Of a stretch of DNA of 64,000 bases, positions 9,386 to 17,219 are shown in pieces. The DNA comes from an uncultured Gemmataceae bacterium. GTDB taxonomy: Bacteria; Planctomycetota; Planctomycetia; Gemmatales; Gemmataceae. The position numbers and the translations under genes were made by a program. The notes beneath the pieces are model-generated. The model was not told the DNA's origin. It saw only the letters and a list, made by a program, of their open reading frames with translations, and did no database searches. The stretch is taken from positions 248,001 through 312,000 of the forward strand of contig CALDUY010000007.1 in the NCBI GenBank assembly GCA_937923405.1. The letters run 5' to 3'. Positions within the stretch are counted from its first letter, which is position 1, and each line of letters begins with the position of its first letter.

Positions 9386-10597
9386 TTAGAATAAGTCAGC
9401 TGGATCCGCTGTGTGAACAGAACGTACGGCCAGCAATGCTGAGCCCATACACATGAATATACACAAGACTAAAACGTTTATTACTCTTCCCAGATCCATT
9501 TCAATGGGGACATTTGCCAGAGAATGTGTAATATAATAACCGAGCAATGAACAGATAAATCCAGGAATAAATCCTAGTAACGCTAACAAGAAACCTTGCC
9601 AATAGACAATTTTTGTTAAAAAGATCGATGGGTATCCCAAAGCACGAATAGTAGCGTATTCTGGTAAACGTCGAGCTATATCTGCCGCCATCATTTGATA
9701 AACAAACACTCCACCTACCACAACTGCAATGAATACACCGACAATAAAGAACTGACCTACTGCTGTCCCTGTCATCCAAAAATTAACCTCCTTTTCGTAA
9801 AGCCATTCTCGAGTTTGAATTTCTACATCACTTAACGATGCTGGAGGTAATCTTGATTCAATCTCTCTACGAATCAATTCCTTATTGACACCAGAAGATA
9901 ATTTAACTAAGCCAAAACTTACTCGATCTTCAGGCCAGTTCATCAACTTAGTAAGGCTTGCTTCACTAATAATTAATAGTCCACTATAAGCAAATCCTGT
10001 CCCGATTTTAATCGTACCAACAACTTCAACTTCGCGTCCATTTAGGTGATTGGTTGGATGACGCATCCAAGTTTCAGGATCTCCATATTCTCTTCGAGAC
10101 GTTTCGTCAATAATCACTGTACCTGAGCGAGCGAGTTGCTCCGAATACCAAACTAGATTTTCTTGTCGATGCACGATTTCACGCCCCACAGGATCCGAGA
10201 ATAAATGCTTCAAATCCGGCGGATCCGTGGCCAGAATCAGAATCGACCAGCGTGGTTGCACTGAACCCTTCGATTGATTACTTCCTTTAGGTTGCGTCCA
10301 CAAACCGAGAACGCTAGTTAGTGGAACCACCCGTTCAACCCCCGGAACAGATCGAACTTGTGCTAATCGTCTTCGTGAAAAATTTGATGGTTTGGCGAGA
10401 TTGCCGTATTCGCGTGAAATGAGAATTAAGTCAAAATCTAGTTTGTCGTACAATAATGTAGCAGTGCGTCGCACAGCACTACTAAATCCCTGTTGCATGA
10501 AGATGAGTAAAACGGCAAACGCTAGTCCGATTACCGAAATCAGAGTACGAGTGCGCTGTTGCAACAGGTTCGACCAAGCTAGCACGAATGGCGTCAT
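9386..10597 (-). CDS. DevC/FtsX-like ABC transporter permease
   Basis: A permease of 403 residues from the chosen ATG. It has an N-terminal membrane helix (LISVIGLAFAVLLIFMQQGF), a large periplasmic MacB-PCD-like domain (about residues 45-245) and three C-terminal helices, the layout of FtsX/LolE permeases. The opening PFVLAWSNLLQQRTRTLIS and the FMQQGF turn closely follow DevC, the permease of glycolipid exporters. An ATG 24 codons upstream (10669) would leave only 24 bp to the divergent gene, has no Shine-Dalgarno and adds sequence absent from DevC, so I prefer 10597, although its own ribosome site is also weak. No ATPase or membrane-fusion gene is adjacent. Base composition rises from AT-rich at its 3' end to balanced at its 5' end. 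Confidence 0.8.
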   Translation of the reverse strand: MTPFVLAWSNLLQQRTRTLISVIGLAFAVLLIFMQQGFSSAVRRTATLLYDKLDFDLILISREYGNLAKPSNFSRRRLAQVRSVPGVERVVPLTSVLGLWTQPKGSNQSKGSVQPRWSILILATDPPDLKHLFSDPVGREIVHRQENLVWYSEQLARSGTVIIDETSRREYGDPETWMRHPTNHLNGREVEVVGTIKIGTGFAYSGLLIISEASLTKLMNWPEDRVSFGLVKLSSGVNKELIRREIESRLPPASLSDVEIQTREWLYEKEVNFWMTGTAVGQFFIVGVFIAVVVGGVFVYQMMAADIARRLPEYATIRALGYPSIFLTKIVYWQGFLLALLGFIPGFICSLLGYYITHSLANVPIEMDLGRVINVLVLCIFMCMGSALLAVRSVHTADPADLF

Positions 10598-10693
10598 GTG
10601 TACTACGGTACTTGCTCTTGCCTGATTTTGCCAGATCGTTATTTTCTCCGTCTGCGAAGTCGATCCCATCGGTCGACGAGGAGGTGAGCAACG

Positions 10694-11269
10694 ATGGGCA
10701 AAATCGTACGAAAACTGGGGTGGTGTATCTTAAGTTTTAGTCTTGTGATGCAAACGGGATGCCTACTTGCGGTAGCAGGTGCGGCTGCGGGAGCTGGTGC
10801 AGCCGGTTACCTTTATCTCAATGGGCTACTCTACCGAGATTATCACGCCAATTTGGGAGACGCAGTGGCAGCTGTTCGAACTTCACTCGTTGAGTTGCAA
10901 TTTCCTTTGTTAAAAGAGAAGAATGAAACTGGATCGGCTTATTTTCAGTCTCAGACTGGAGATGGGCAAACAGTTCGGATTTATTTAGAGATGGTGCCTA
11001 GCCCCATACCAAGTGAAGGTGCAGTCACTCGTATTGGGGTGCGTGTAGGTTTCAGTGGAGATGAATTAGTTAGTTCGCGTATTTTGGATCAAGTTGGAAA
11101 ACACCTCGTTCGACCAAATGTTGCAATTCCCAGTGTAAACCAACCTGTTACTCCACTGCCTGCTGCTTCAACTCCGAAAACGCAAACCGAACCGCCACTG
11201 TTAGCTACTGACCGCCTCACCCCAGTACCAGCTGAACGATTAACTCCCGTCGCGTCTACTCCTAAATGA
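10694..11269 (+). CDS. DUF3568-like exported lipoprotein
   Basis: A 191-residue protein with a hydrophobic leader ending MQTGC at about residues 19-23, a relaxed lipobox. A glycine/alanine run (AVAGAAAGAGAAGYLYLNG) follows, then a domain of about 100 residues (YHANLGDAVAAVRTSL through ILDQVGKHL) that resembles DUF3568 proteins. The last 50 residues are Pro/Thr-rich and probably unstructured. GAGGAGGTGA at 10678-10687 is an excellent ribosome site. It is divergent from the permease gene; a functional link is possible but unproven. The role is unknown, perhaps an envelope lipoprotein. Confidence 0.65.
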   Translation: MGKIVRKLGWCILSFSLVMQTGCLLAVAGAAAGAGAAGYLYLNGLLYRDYHANLGDAVAAVRTSLVELQFPLLKEKNETGSAYFQSQTGDGQTVRIYLEMVPSPIPSEGAVTRIGVRVGFSGDELVSSRILDQVGKHLVRPNVAIPSVNQPVTPLPAASTPKTQTEPPLLATDRLTPVPAERLTPVASTPK

Positions 11270-11627
11270 TTGATCTACCTTGTGAATAAAATACTGAGTA
11301 AGTTGCAAGGATATCTACTGTCAATCCAATAAAATTTATGTGAAATCCTTTCATTGTATTAGCAATTTTCCTCAATCTACTATTTTATCAACATGATGAT
11401 TCTGATTTTCTAGTTTTTGTAGATAATATAGTGAATCTATTTACCAACAATCTCTTGACCCAAAGTTCAAGATTGCTATAGTGCCGCCTCGCTTGAATGT
11501 AAGAACGTGCGGCCGAGCCAGGGTTAGATTGGGTATCCCTGCGGAAACGATAATTCGCACAGGTTCCCGGCCCAGGCCATCGCGGGACGGCGCACACATC
11601 GCATTCGTGGCAGGGGAGGAATAGAGA
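11270..11627. other. AT-rich intergenic stretch with promoter and long leader
   Basis: There is no gene in these 358 bp. The first 190 bases are very AT-rich (11341-11400 has 16 G+C of 60), and the composition flips at about 11480, just where the promoter for the DUF11 gene lies. The rest, 11483-11627, is a GC-rich leader of about 145 nt that could fold, but I recognise no riboswitch class in it. GGGGAGGAAT lies close before the ATG at 11628. Confidence 0.6.
11455..11482 (+). promoter_or_regulatory. sigma70-like promoter of the DUF11-repeat gene
   Basis: TTGACC at 11455-11460 and TATAGT at 11477-11482 are separated by 16 bases. This is close to the housekeeping consensus and is placed to make a leader of roughly 140 nt before the start codon at 11628. 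Confidence 0.6.
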
Positions 11628-13520
11628 ATGAAGCGATTGTACTTCCTAGCCGGGGTGGGCGTCCTGACCGCCTGCCTCGCGGGATGGGCTGCTCTCGCTA
11701 GCGCCCAGTCCTATCCCGGCGGAGCGACGCCGGGGATGGAACCACCGACTGTTCTACCAGGAGCCGGCGCACCAGCAATACCACCAGCGCCTTCGTTGGA
11801 TCTGGATCCAAATCGAGGAGCTCCGTCACCACAGCCAACACCGCCCGCCCCATTACCCTCAGCTCCGGGAACAATTCCTTCCCCGGAATCTGTACCAACA
11901 CCATTAAACTTGCCTCATCCTCCGGCGATGATCAACAATGAAGCATCGTCTACACAATCTCTATATCCCACTCCGGGTCCGGACTCGGGTCGATCGCTAG
12001 TGGACGACCGCAACGATTTAGCGGCACAAGGTGATTTGCCTGTAGGCCGCCAGGAGCCAGCCGTAAGTCTGGAATGGGTTGGCTCTCCGGTTGCCAAAAT
12101 TGGTGCTCCAAGCAATTACTCGTTGGTGGTGCGAAACATCTGCAACATGCCGGTTCAACAGGTAATGGTACGGGTTCGCATTCCTGCCGGTTTAAGCGTG
12201 CAAGGAGCGGAACCACGCGCGGCCAATGAGGGCGGCATACTGGTTTGGGATCTAGGAACGCTGATGGCTCGTCAAGAGCGTGTAATCCAGCTAAAGCTGC
12301 AAGCCGATGCTAAGGGAGATGTGGCACCTCAAGCCTGGGTAACCTTTACTGGCTCCAGCGTCATGCGGATTCGCGTCCGTGAGCCAAAGTTGATGGTTAA
12401 ATGCTCGGTGGCAGAAAAAGTCCTCGTCGGAGACGCAGCAGCCTTCACGCTGACGGTCTCCAATCCGGGCGATGGTTCGGCGGATCTCGTCAAGATTCGC
12501 GCGGTGCTGAGTGAAGGTTTAGAACATGCTCGCGGGAACCAGATTGATTTCGACATCGGGAACTTGGCTGCCGGCGAATCGCGAAACGTGACCTTGCTAT
12601 GCGCTACGCGGGCGGGCGGTATCCAGCAGTGTGAAGCAACTGCCGAGGCCGAAGGTGGACTCGTGAGCAAGGACACGGCGACGCTGAACGTGATCATGCC
12701 ACGACTCGATTTGCAGATTGTTGGCCCGCGTCTGCGTTACCTGGATCGCAAAGCAATTTATGCACTCCGCGTGACCAACCCAGGAGATGCACCGGCGTCT
12801 AACGTGACGGTGGCAGACATGGTACCGGCTGGTTTCAAAGTGTTAGCGGCCAGCGATGGGGGACGTCACGATTTCCAAACGCGGACGGTGTCGTGGTTCC
12901 TGGGTGAAGTCGGACCAGGCCAGACACGCGAGGTCAAACTCGAGGTGCAGGCTGTCAATCCAGGCGAGCATGAGCACAAGGCAACGGCAGTTGGAGCGCG
13001 TGGTCTTCGAGCCGAAAGTAAGCTCATGACAAAAGTTGAAGGTTTGGCCGCGTTGTTGGTGGAAATGGTTGATACTGAAGATCCCATCGAAGCGGGTGGC
13101 GAAACTGCTTACGAGGTGCGTATCACCAACACCGGCTCAAAGGTCGAAAACGATATCAAGCTGATCGCGACGATTCCAGACAAGATGCAGTTTAAGAATT
13201 CGCAGGGACCGGTTCGCTATCGCGAAGAAGGCAAAACAGTGGTCTTCGACCCAATTCCGGCACTGGCTCCACGAGCGGATGCCATCTTCCGTATCAATGT
13301 CAAGGCACTAGAACCAGGCACGGTTCGCTTCAAAATTCAAGTGACGAGCGCTAACTTGATCGATCCAGTGGTCAAGATGGAAGCAACGCGAATCTACTCG
13401 GATTCGTTGGAATCCGACGTCGGTTCGTCGAATCAACCTTCAGGTCCATCGGGACTGCCAGCCCAGGGTGGACTGCCGACGCCTGGCTCGGTGCCTGGAC
13501 TGCCCGGCGGTAACGAGTAA
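11628..13520 (+). CDS. secreted DUF11-repeat surface protein
   Basis: A 630-residue protein with a signal peptide (residues 1-27, cut near LASAQS). A Pro-rich linker (about 28-115) leads into four tandem DUF11/Ig-like repeats of about 100 residues. Their first strands read YSLVVRNICN, FTLTVSNPGD, YALRVTNPGD and YEVRITNTGS, and their middle strands VRIPAGLSV, LSEGLEHA, MVPAGFKV and IPDKMQF. A Gly/Pro/Ser tail ends the protein. Such repeats form rod-like extracellular adhesive or structural proteins. It has its own promoter (11455) and a strong terminator (13546), so it is monocistronic and probably well expressed. A structural cell-surface role is inferred from architecture only. Confidence 0.8.
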   Translation: MKRLYFLAGVGVLTACLAGWAALASAQSYPGGATPGMEPPTVLPGAGAPAIPPAPSLDLDPNRGAPSPQPTPPAPLPSAPGTIPSPESVPTPLNLPHPPAMINNEASSTQSLYPTPGPDSGRSLVDDRNDLAAQGDLPVGRQEPAVSLEWVGSPVAKIGAPSNYSLVVRNICNMPVQQVMVRVRIPAGLSVQGAEPRAANEGGILVWDLGTLMARQERVIQLKLQADAKGDVAPQAWVTFTGSSVMRIRVREPKLMVKCSVAEKVLVGDAAAFTLTVSNPGDGSADLVKIRAVLSEGLEHARGNQIDFDIGNLAAGESRNVTLLCATRAGGIQQCEATAEAEGGLVSKDTATLNVIMPRLDLQIVGPRLRYLDRKAIYALRVTNPGDAPASNVTVADMVPAGFKVLAASDGGRHDFQTRTVSWFLGEVGPGQTREVKLEVQAVNPGEHEHKATAVGARGLRAESKLMTKVEGLAALLVEMVDTEDPIEAGGETAYEVRITNTGSKVENDIKLIATIPDKMQFKNSQGPVRYREEGKTVVFDPIPALAPRADAIFRINVKALEPGTVRFKIQVTSANLIDPVVKMEATRIYSDSLESDVGSSNQPSGPSGLPAQGGLPTPGSVPGLPGGNE

Positions 13521-13545
13521 GTGATCGTGACAGTCGTCTAAAAAA

Positions 13546-13593
13546 CACAAGAGGTGAGCGAACCCAACTGGATTGCTCACCTCTTGTGCTTTT
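13546..13593 (+). terminator. bidirectional intrinsic terminator
   Basis: A perfect 14-bp stem (CACAAGAGGTGAGC at 13546-13559, GCTCACCTCTTGTG at 13575-13588) has a 15-base loop. CTTTTG follows on the plus strand. An A-run just before the stem gives a T-run on the minus strand, so it can serve both the DUF11 gene and the convergent Cys-rich gene. Confidence 0.88.
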
Positions 13594-13665
13594 GAGCAAG
13601 GCTTAGGTGGGCGAGGACTACACAGGGCGAGGGCGACAGTGAAAACTGAGTCCGCTAGCGGTGGA

Positions 13666-14649
13666 TCAGTTCGAGGGACGATCGACGAGACGAATGGTTT
13701 GGATTTGGTAGAGAGGTCCACCGAGGCGAGTGGAACCTTTCTCGGCGATGATTTTGCCTTCGACCGTGACGAGATCGCCCTCTTGAAAGTCATCCATCTG
13801 GCGATCGCGAGCAAGAATCACGCTGCCACCATACGCATCCTCTTGCCCGAGAGGAGCGTAACGTAGCACCCAAACCCCGCCGTCGACACGCACGAACATC
13901 AACTGTCCCGTCAGTCGGTCGAAGTTCGTGGTGTGCTTCACACTGACATCATGCCGACGGCCAGAATCAAAAGGGTTCTTAATCTCCGTGGTGTTCTGAG
14001 CAGCAGCCGGCGTTACCGTCGACATCGGCAGCAGCGAGGCACCTTTGTCGCCGGCTTCCGACGGAAGCTTCTTGATCGGTTCAGCGGACTTTTCCGGGGT
14101 CGCCGGAGTGCCCGAAGGCAGCGGGTTAGCGCCTGGGGCGGGGTGAATAGTCGCACCGTTCTGCACAGGCGCAGCCGGAGCGATGTGAGCTGGGCTGGCA
14201 ATGATTCCGCTGGAAACAGAACCGCAGCTATCGCAGCTGATCACTTCGCAGCAATCTTTTTTGCGACGAGAGAACAGAGAAAAGCCTCGCTTCTTTTCGC
14301 AGCAGACCGGTTCGCAGCAGCTAGACTGCACCGAAGCGACCGAGCCACAGCAGTTGGCCGGCTGGCAGGCCGGTGCAGGGCAAGGCGGAGCACAAGGCGT
14401 GGTGCAGGCCGGTTCACAGCTAGTGACTTCGCAGCAATCCTTGCTGCGTCGGAACCAGCTGCGACGCGGCTTGCAAACTGGTTCGCAACAGCTAACCGCG
14501 CAATCGCTCACCGCGCCACACGTTCCACCACAGCTGCTCGTAGCGCTACAGGCGCAGGAGGAGGCCGGCGCTGCATGTGCTACTGGTGCGGCTGCCACCG
14601 GGTTGGACCCAGCGCTAACCGTCGTCAGCAGCAGAAAAAAGACATTCAC
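13666..14649 (-). CDS. exported Cys-rich protein with C-terminal OB-like domain
   Basis: The protein has 327 residues from a GTG start at 14649. The GTG is preceded 9 bases upstream by GGAGG and opens a proper signal peptide (VNVFFLLLTTVSAGSNPVAAA); the longer frame to 14739 adds 30 residues before the signal and is unlikely. Residues about 25-190 contain repeated CCEPVC, CCEVTSCEPAC and CCEKK blocks alternating with basic patches (RRSWFRRSKDCCE, FSLFSRRKKDCCE), a duplicated Cys/Arg module. A Pro/Ala linker follows, then a domain of about 100 residues (from NPFDSGRRHDVSVKH to IRLVDRPSN) whose GDLVTVEGKII strand suggests an OB-like fold. Cys-rich exported proteins are common in planctomycetes. 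Function unknown. Confidence 0.7.
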   Translation of the reverse strand: MNVFFLLLTTVSAGSNPVAAAPVAHAAPASSCACSATSSCGGTCGAVSDCAVSCCEPVCKPRRSWFRRSKDCCEVTSCEPACTTPCAPPCPAPACQPANCCGSVASVQSSCCEPVCCEKKRGFSLFSRRKKDCCEVISCDSCGSVSSGIIASPAHIAPAAPVQNGATIHPAPGANPLPSGTPATPEKSAEPIKKLPSEAGDKGASLLPMSTVTPAAAQNTTEIKNPFDSGRRHDVSVKHTTNFDRLTGQLMFVRVDGGVWVLRYAPLGQEDAYGGSVILARDRQMDDFQEGDLVTVEGKIIAEKGSTRLGGPLYQIQTIRLVDRPSN

Positions 14650-14945
14650 GTGGGTAATCCTCCGATTGGCAACGGGACATCGGCAGCCGCTCGCCTCGCT
14701 CGATCGAACCTTCCTACCAGAGGAAGTGGCAGGCGGCACCTTTCCTATCCTGTCGATGGGGCAACCGGTTACTGGGAGACCCCGATTGCCCTGTCGCTGC
14801 TATCTTGGATCGACTACCCGTTCTCATCGTCTTGAGCGGCTTCGCTTGTTTATGTCTCCTACCTGATAGCCCGAAGCCCCTCGTGACCGCCGTCATCCTT
14901 GTCTCTTTCCTGAATTACCCGTCCTATTAGAATGTCGGCTCAGCA

Positions 14946-15818
14946 CTACCAACCAAGCCCCGCTCTTGGATGCTGTGGGTATAACTTTGTTAGTTCCTCG
15001 ATCAGTTGTTTACCACGCTCATCCTCAACTTTAGGGACAACTACGCGAATTTCGATGTATTGATCTCCGCCCAGAATCCCTTTGCCGCGCAACCGTAACC
15101 GCGATCCGGAAGAGGTACCAGGAGGTACTTTGACGGAAAGATGCTGACCATCTAGCGTAGGAACATCGATCTTGCCTCCTAAAGTCGCTTCGGCGAGACT
15201 GATGGGAACCTCTAGAACTACATTGTTGCCTTCGCGACGAAAAAATCTGTGCGGCTCAACATTGATGCGCAGAATCAAGTCTCCTCCACCCGGAGCCTGG
15301 CCGGCCAGTCGTAGTTTCTTGCCAGTCTCGATCCCAGCAGGCACTTTGACATCCACCTTGCGACCATCGATCGACAGCGAGAGGCTGCCCCCAAGTGCGG
15401 CGGTGAGGAAGGGAACCGTGGCCTCGGCTTCAGCCGGTTCGGGTCGGCGGCGAGTTCGCCCTGCCCGCCCTCGTGGAATATCGCTAGCAAATCCGCCGAA
15501 GCCAAATTGCCGCATGAGTTCACTCAGATCTTCGGGATCAATTGAGGCTCCTTCGCTGCTCCAGTGAAAGCCACCTGGACCTGCTCCGCCACCCATACCC
15601 GGCTCGGCAAACCCGAATTGATCGTATTTCGCTCGCTTCTCTTTGTCAGAAAGAACGTCATACGCCTCTTGGATCTCCTTAAATTTCGCTTCAGCGGCTT
15701 TGTCACCGGGATTGCGATCAGGATGATATTGGCGCGCAAGCTTTCGGTACGCCTTTTTGATCTCGTCGCTGGAGGCAGTTTTTGAGACCCCTAGCACCTC
15801 GTAATAATCACGCGGCAT
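14946..15818 (-). CDS. DnaJ-class co-chaperone, CbpA type
   Basis: A 290-residue J-domain protein. The J domain occupies residues 1-68 with the HPD tripeptide at 32-34, which stimulates DnaK ATPase. A Gly-rich linker (about 75-115) follows, then the two-lobed DnaJ C-terminal substrate-binding region. There is no CxxCxGxG zinc finger, so it is a type II (CbpA/DnaJB-like) and not a classical DnaJ. It is divergent from the WXG100-like gene at 16133. A tandem 14-bp repeat (15852-15879) lies just upstream of its start and may be a control site. It may serve general protein folding; a link to the neighbouring secretion-like locus is only positional. Confidence 0.88.
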   Translation of the reverse strand: MPRDYYEVLGVSKTASSDEIKKAYRKLARQYHPDRNPGDKAAEAKFKEIQEAYDVLSDKEKRAKYDQFGFAEPGMGGGAGPGGFHWSSEGASIDPEDLSELMRQFGFGGFASDIPRGRAGRTRRRPEPAEAEATVPFLTAALGGSLSLSIDGRKVDVKVPAGIETGKKLRLAGQAPGGGDLILRINVEPHRFFRREGNNVVLEVPISLAEATLGGKIDVPTLDGQHLSVKVPPGTSSGSRLRLRGKGILGGDQYIEIRVVVPKVEDERGKQLIEELTKLYPQHPRAGLGW

Positions 15819-15851
15819 ACGAATGTTGTCCTCTGATCTCCCTCATGGAAC

Positions 15852-15879
15852 TCTGCGGATATTCTTCTGCGGATATTCT
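15852..15879. repeat. tandem 14-bp direct repeat upstream of the DnaJ-like gene
   Basis: TCTGCGGATATTCT occurs twice with no gap (15852-15865 and 15866-15879), 34-61 bases before the minus-strand ATG at 15818. Two exact adjacent copies at promoter distance suggest an activator or repressor site. A TATAGA-like hexamer overlaps its edge on the minus strand. It does not match the CIRCE heat-shock operator. The rest of the 314-bp gap to 16133 shows nothing else I can name. Confidence 0.5.
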
Positions 15880-16132
15880 ATAGGGGGTTACGAGCAAGAA
15901 TCGGTTTGAACAGAAAGCACGACCAGCTTTTGGTCGCTTTAGCGAGTATTAGATCGATTTGCCCCTCCAAACGGGTGTATGGAACTCGTCACAGATCGAA
16001 GCCAGAAAAAATCGAAGTCTGTGTATTCTCAAGTGGTCCTTTTGCTGGTTCAAGGGCGAAACACTGGATTTACAGGCCCGTTTCTCCCTGGTACAGTAAA
16101 TGAGCCATTCATTCGTCAACCTCGGAGGCCAC

Positions 16133-16405
16133 ATGTCTAGGGCCATTGTCGATCCCGCTGAACTTCGTCGCTTCGCCAATAGTTTGAAACAGTTCAATAA
16201 TGAGGTCAGTCGACAGCTCGCGGTGCTTCAAGGGCAGTTCGCGGGACTGGGCGATACCTGGCGCGATCAGGAACATGATAAGTTTGCCCAGCATTTTGCT
16301 GAGACCGTGCAGGTGATGCATCGCTTCCTCGAAGCCTCGCAACAGCACATCCCGTTTTTGCTACGCAAGGCCGAGCGTATCGAGGAATATCTACAACAAC
16401 GCTGA
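16133..16405 (+). CDS. WXG100-like helical protein (ESAT-6 type)
   Basis: A 90-residue protein. The ATG at 16133 has GGAGG 4 bases upstream; the longer frame from 16100 lacks a ribosome site. It is predicted to be two helices around a turn at residues 38-46: GLGDTWRDQEHDKF, where W43-R44-D45 takes the place of the W-x-G motif, and F51 and F55 match the hydrophobic positions that follow in WXG100 proteins. Length (about 100) and the single central Trp fit the family. The C-terminal YxxxD/E export signal of mycobacterial substrates is absent. It heads a run of four genes ending in an FtsK/EssC-like ATPase, the usual partner, which is the strongest support for the call. Confidence 0.75.
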   Translation: MSRAIVDPAELRRFANSLKQFNNEVSRQLAVLQGQFAGLGDTWRDQEHDKFAQHFAETVQVMHRFLEASQQHIPFLLRKAERIEEYLQQR

Positions 16406-16425
16406 TTCCTCGGAGAGTGTTAGGC

Positions 16426-16923
16426 ATGGGACCCTCCGCGAATGTTCGCTCGATTGAACTGCTCAAACGTCTCGAAGCGGTCTTAGCACGCTTCATCGCG
16501 GATGTCGAAGGCATTCTCAGCAGTGCTGATATGGACATCCGGCGCGTCTTAGAGCAACTGGACGATCGCCTAGTCTACTGGAAACGGATGGTAGACAAAC
16601 GCAACGAGGAACTGCATCAGGCCAAGGCAGCTTTAAGTTTTGCTCGCTCGATCAACAAAGGATCCAGCGTCGGCTGTGTCGAGCAGGAGATGGAAGTCGC
16701 CAAGGCAAAAAAAAGGCTGATCGAAGCTGAAGAGAAGGTAACACTGGTGAAACGTTGGCAACGCCAACTGCCAGAATACATCAAAGAGTATGAAGCTCCT
16801 GCTAGGGCTTTATCTGGTTTTACCGAAGGAGAACTCCGTCAAGCCATCGCTCAGTTACAAAGTCGTATTGCTTCGCTAGAAGCCTACCTGCAACTCTCCT
16901 CGGGAGGCGAGAGTCGATCGTGA
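16426..16923 (+). CDS. coiled-coil protein of the WXG100/FtsK locus
   Basis: 165 residues from ATG 16426, which has GGAGAG 8 bases upstream; a GTG three codons earlier overlaps that ribosome site. The protein is nearly all helical and charged: a first helix (IELLKRLEAVLARFIADVEG), a long coiled coil (about 40-120, rich in Glu/Lys/Gln) and a C-terminal helical pair. No signal peptide, membrane segment or catalytic motif is visible, and I do not recognise the family. It lies 20 bp after the WXG100-like gene and 42 bp before the small helical gene. It could be a scaffold, chaperone or substrate of the FtsK-like ATPase, by position only. Confidence 0.7.
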   Translation: MGPSANVRSIELLKRLEAVLARFIADVEGILSSADMDIRRVLEQLDDRLVYWKRMVDKRNEELHQAKAALSFARSINKGSSVGCVEQEMEVAKAKKRLIEAEEKVTLVKRWQRQLPEYIKEYEAPARALSGFTEGELRQAIAQLQSRIASLEAYLQLSSGGESRS

Positions 16924-16965
16924 TCCAGCGGCAAATTCCTGCTGCATCTTCTGGAGTCGATGATC

Positions 16966-17178
16966 ATGAGTCTCAACAGCGCTGCGGTGGATCTAAGCAA
17001 CGCCGTGAAGGCCGTTCAGGAAGCTTGGGAAGAAATCCGCGAAGGATGGGATGATCTGGTCGCACGGGAACTGCAAGAGCATACCCTGGAACCGCTGGAA
17101 CGACACACCACAGGGGTGCTCAACGCGATGGATCGGCTGGCCCCCATACTCGCCAAAGCCTTACGCGACGTCTCGTAA
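16966..17178 (+). CDS. small two-tryptophan helical protein
   Basis: 70 residues from ATG 16966, where GGAG stands 9 bases upstream; an ATG two codons earlier is too close to that site. It is predicted to be all-helical, with a first helix containing W21 and W28 (EAWEEIREGWDDL) and then a second helix (LEPLERHTTGVLNAMDRLAP). The GWDD turn followed by amphipathic helix resembles a short WXG100-like fold, so it might be the heterodimer partner of the 16133 product; this is an inference. It lies directly before the FtsK-like gene. Family not recognised. Confidence 0.6.
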   Translation: MSLNSAAVDLSNAVKAVQEAWEEIREGWDDLVARELQEHTLEPLERHTTGVLNAMDRLAPILAKALRDVS

Positions 17179-17219
17179 TCTTTCATCCGAAGAAATAGCA
17201 AAAGTTAAGTCACAAGCTT

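Noticed and set aside
11483..11627. The GC-rich leader as a known riboswitch
   Set aside because: I see no conserved core of a class I know, and the downstream gene is a structural protein, not a metabolite gene.
13933..14835. A 300-codon open frame on the plus strand opposite the Cys-rich gene
   Set aside because: It is an Arg-rich shadow of the minus-strand gene, which has a signal peptide, a ribosome site and Cys repeats.
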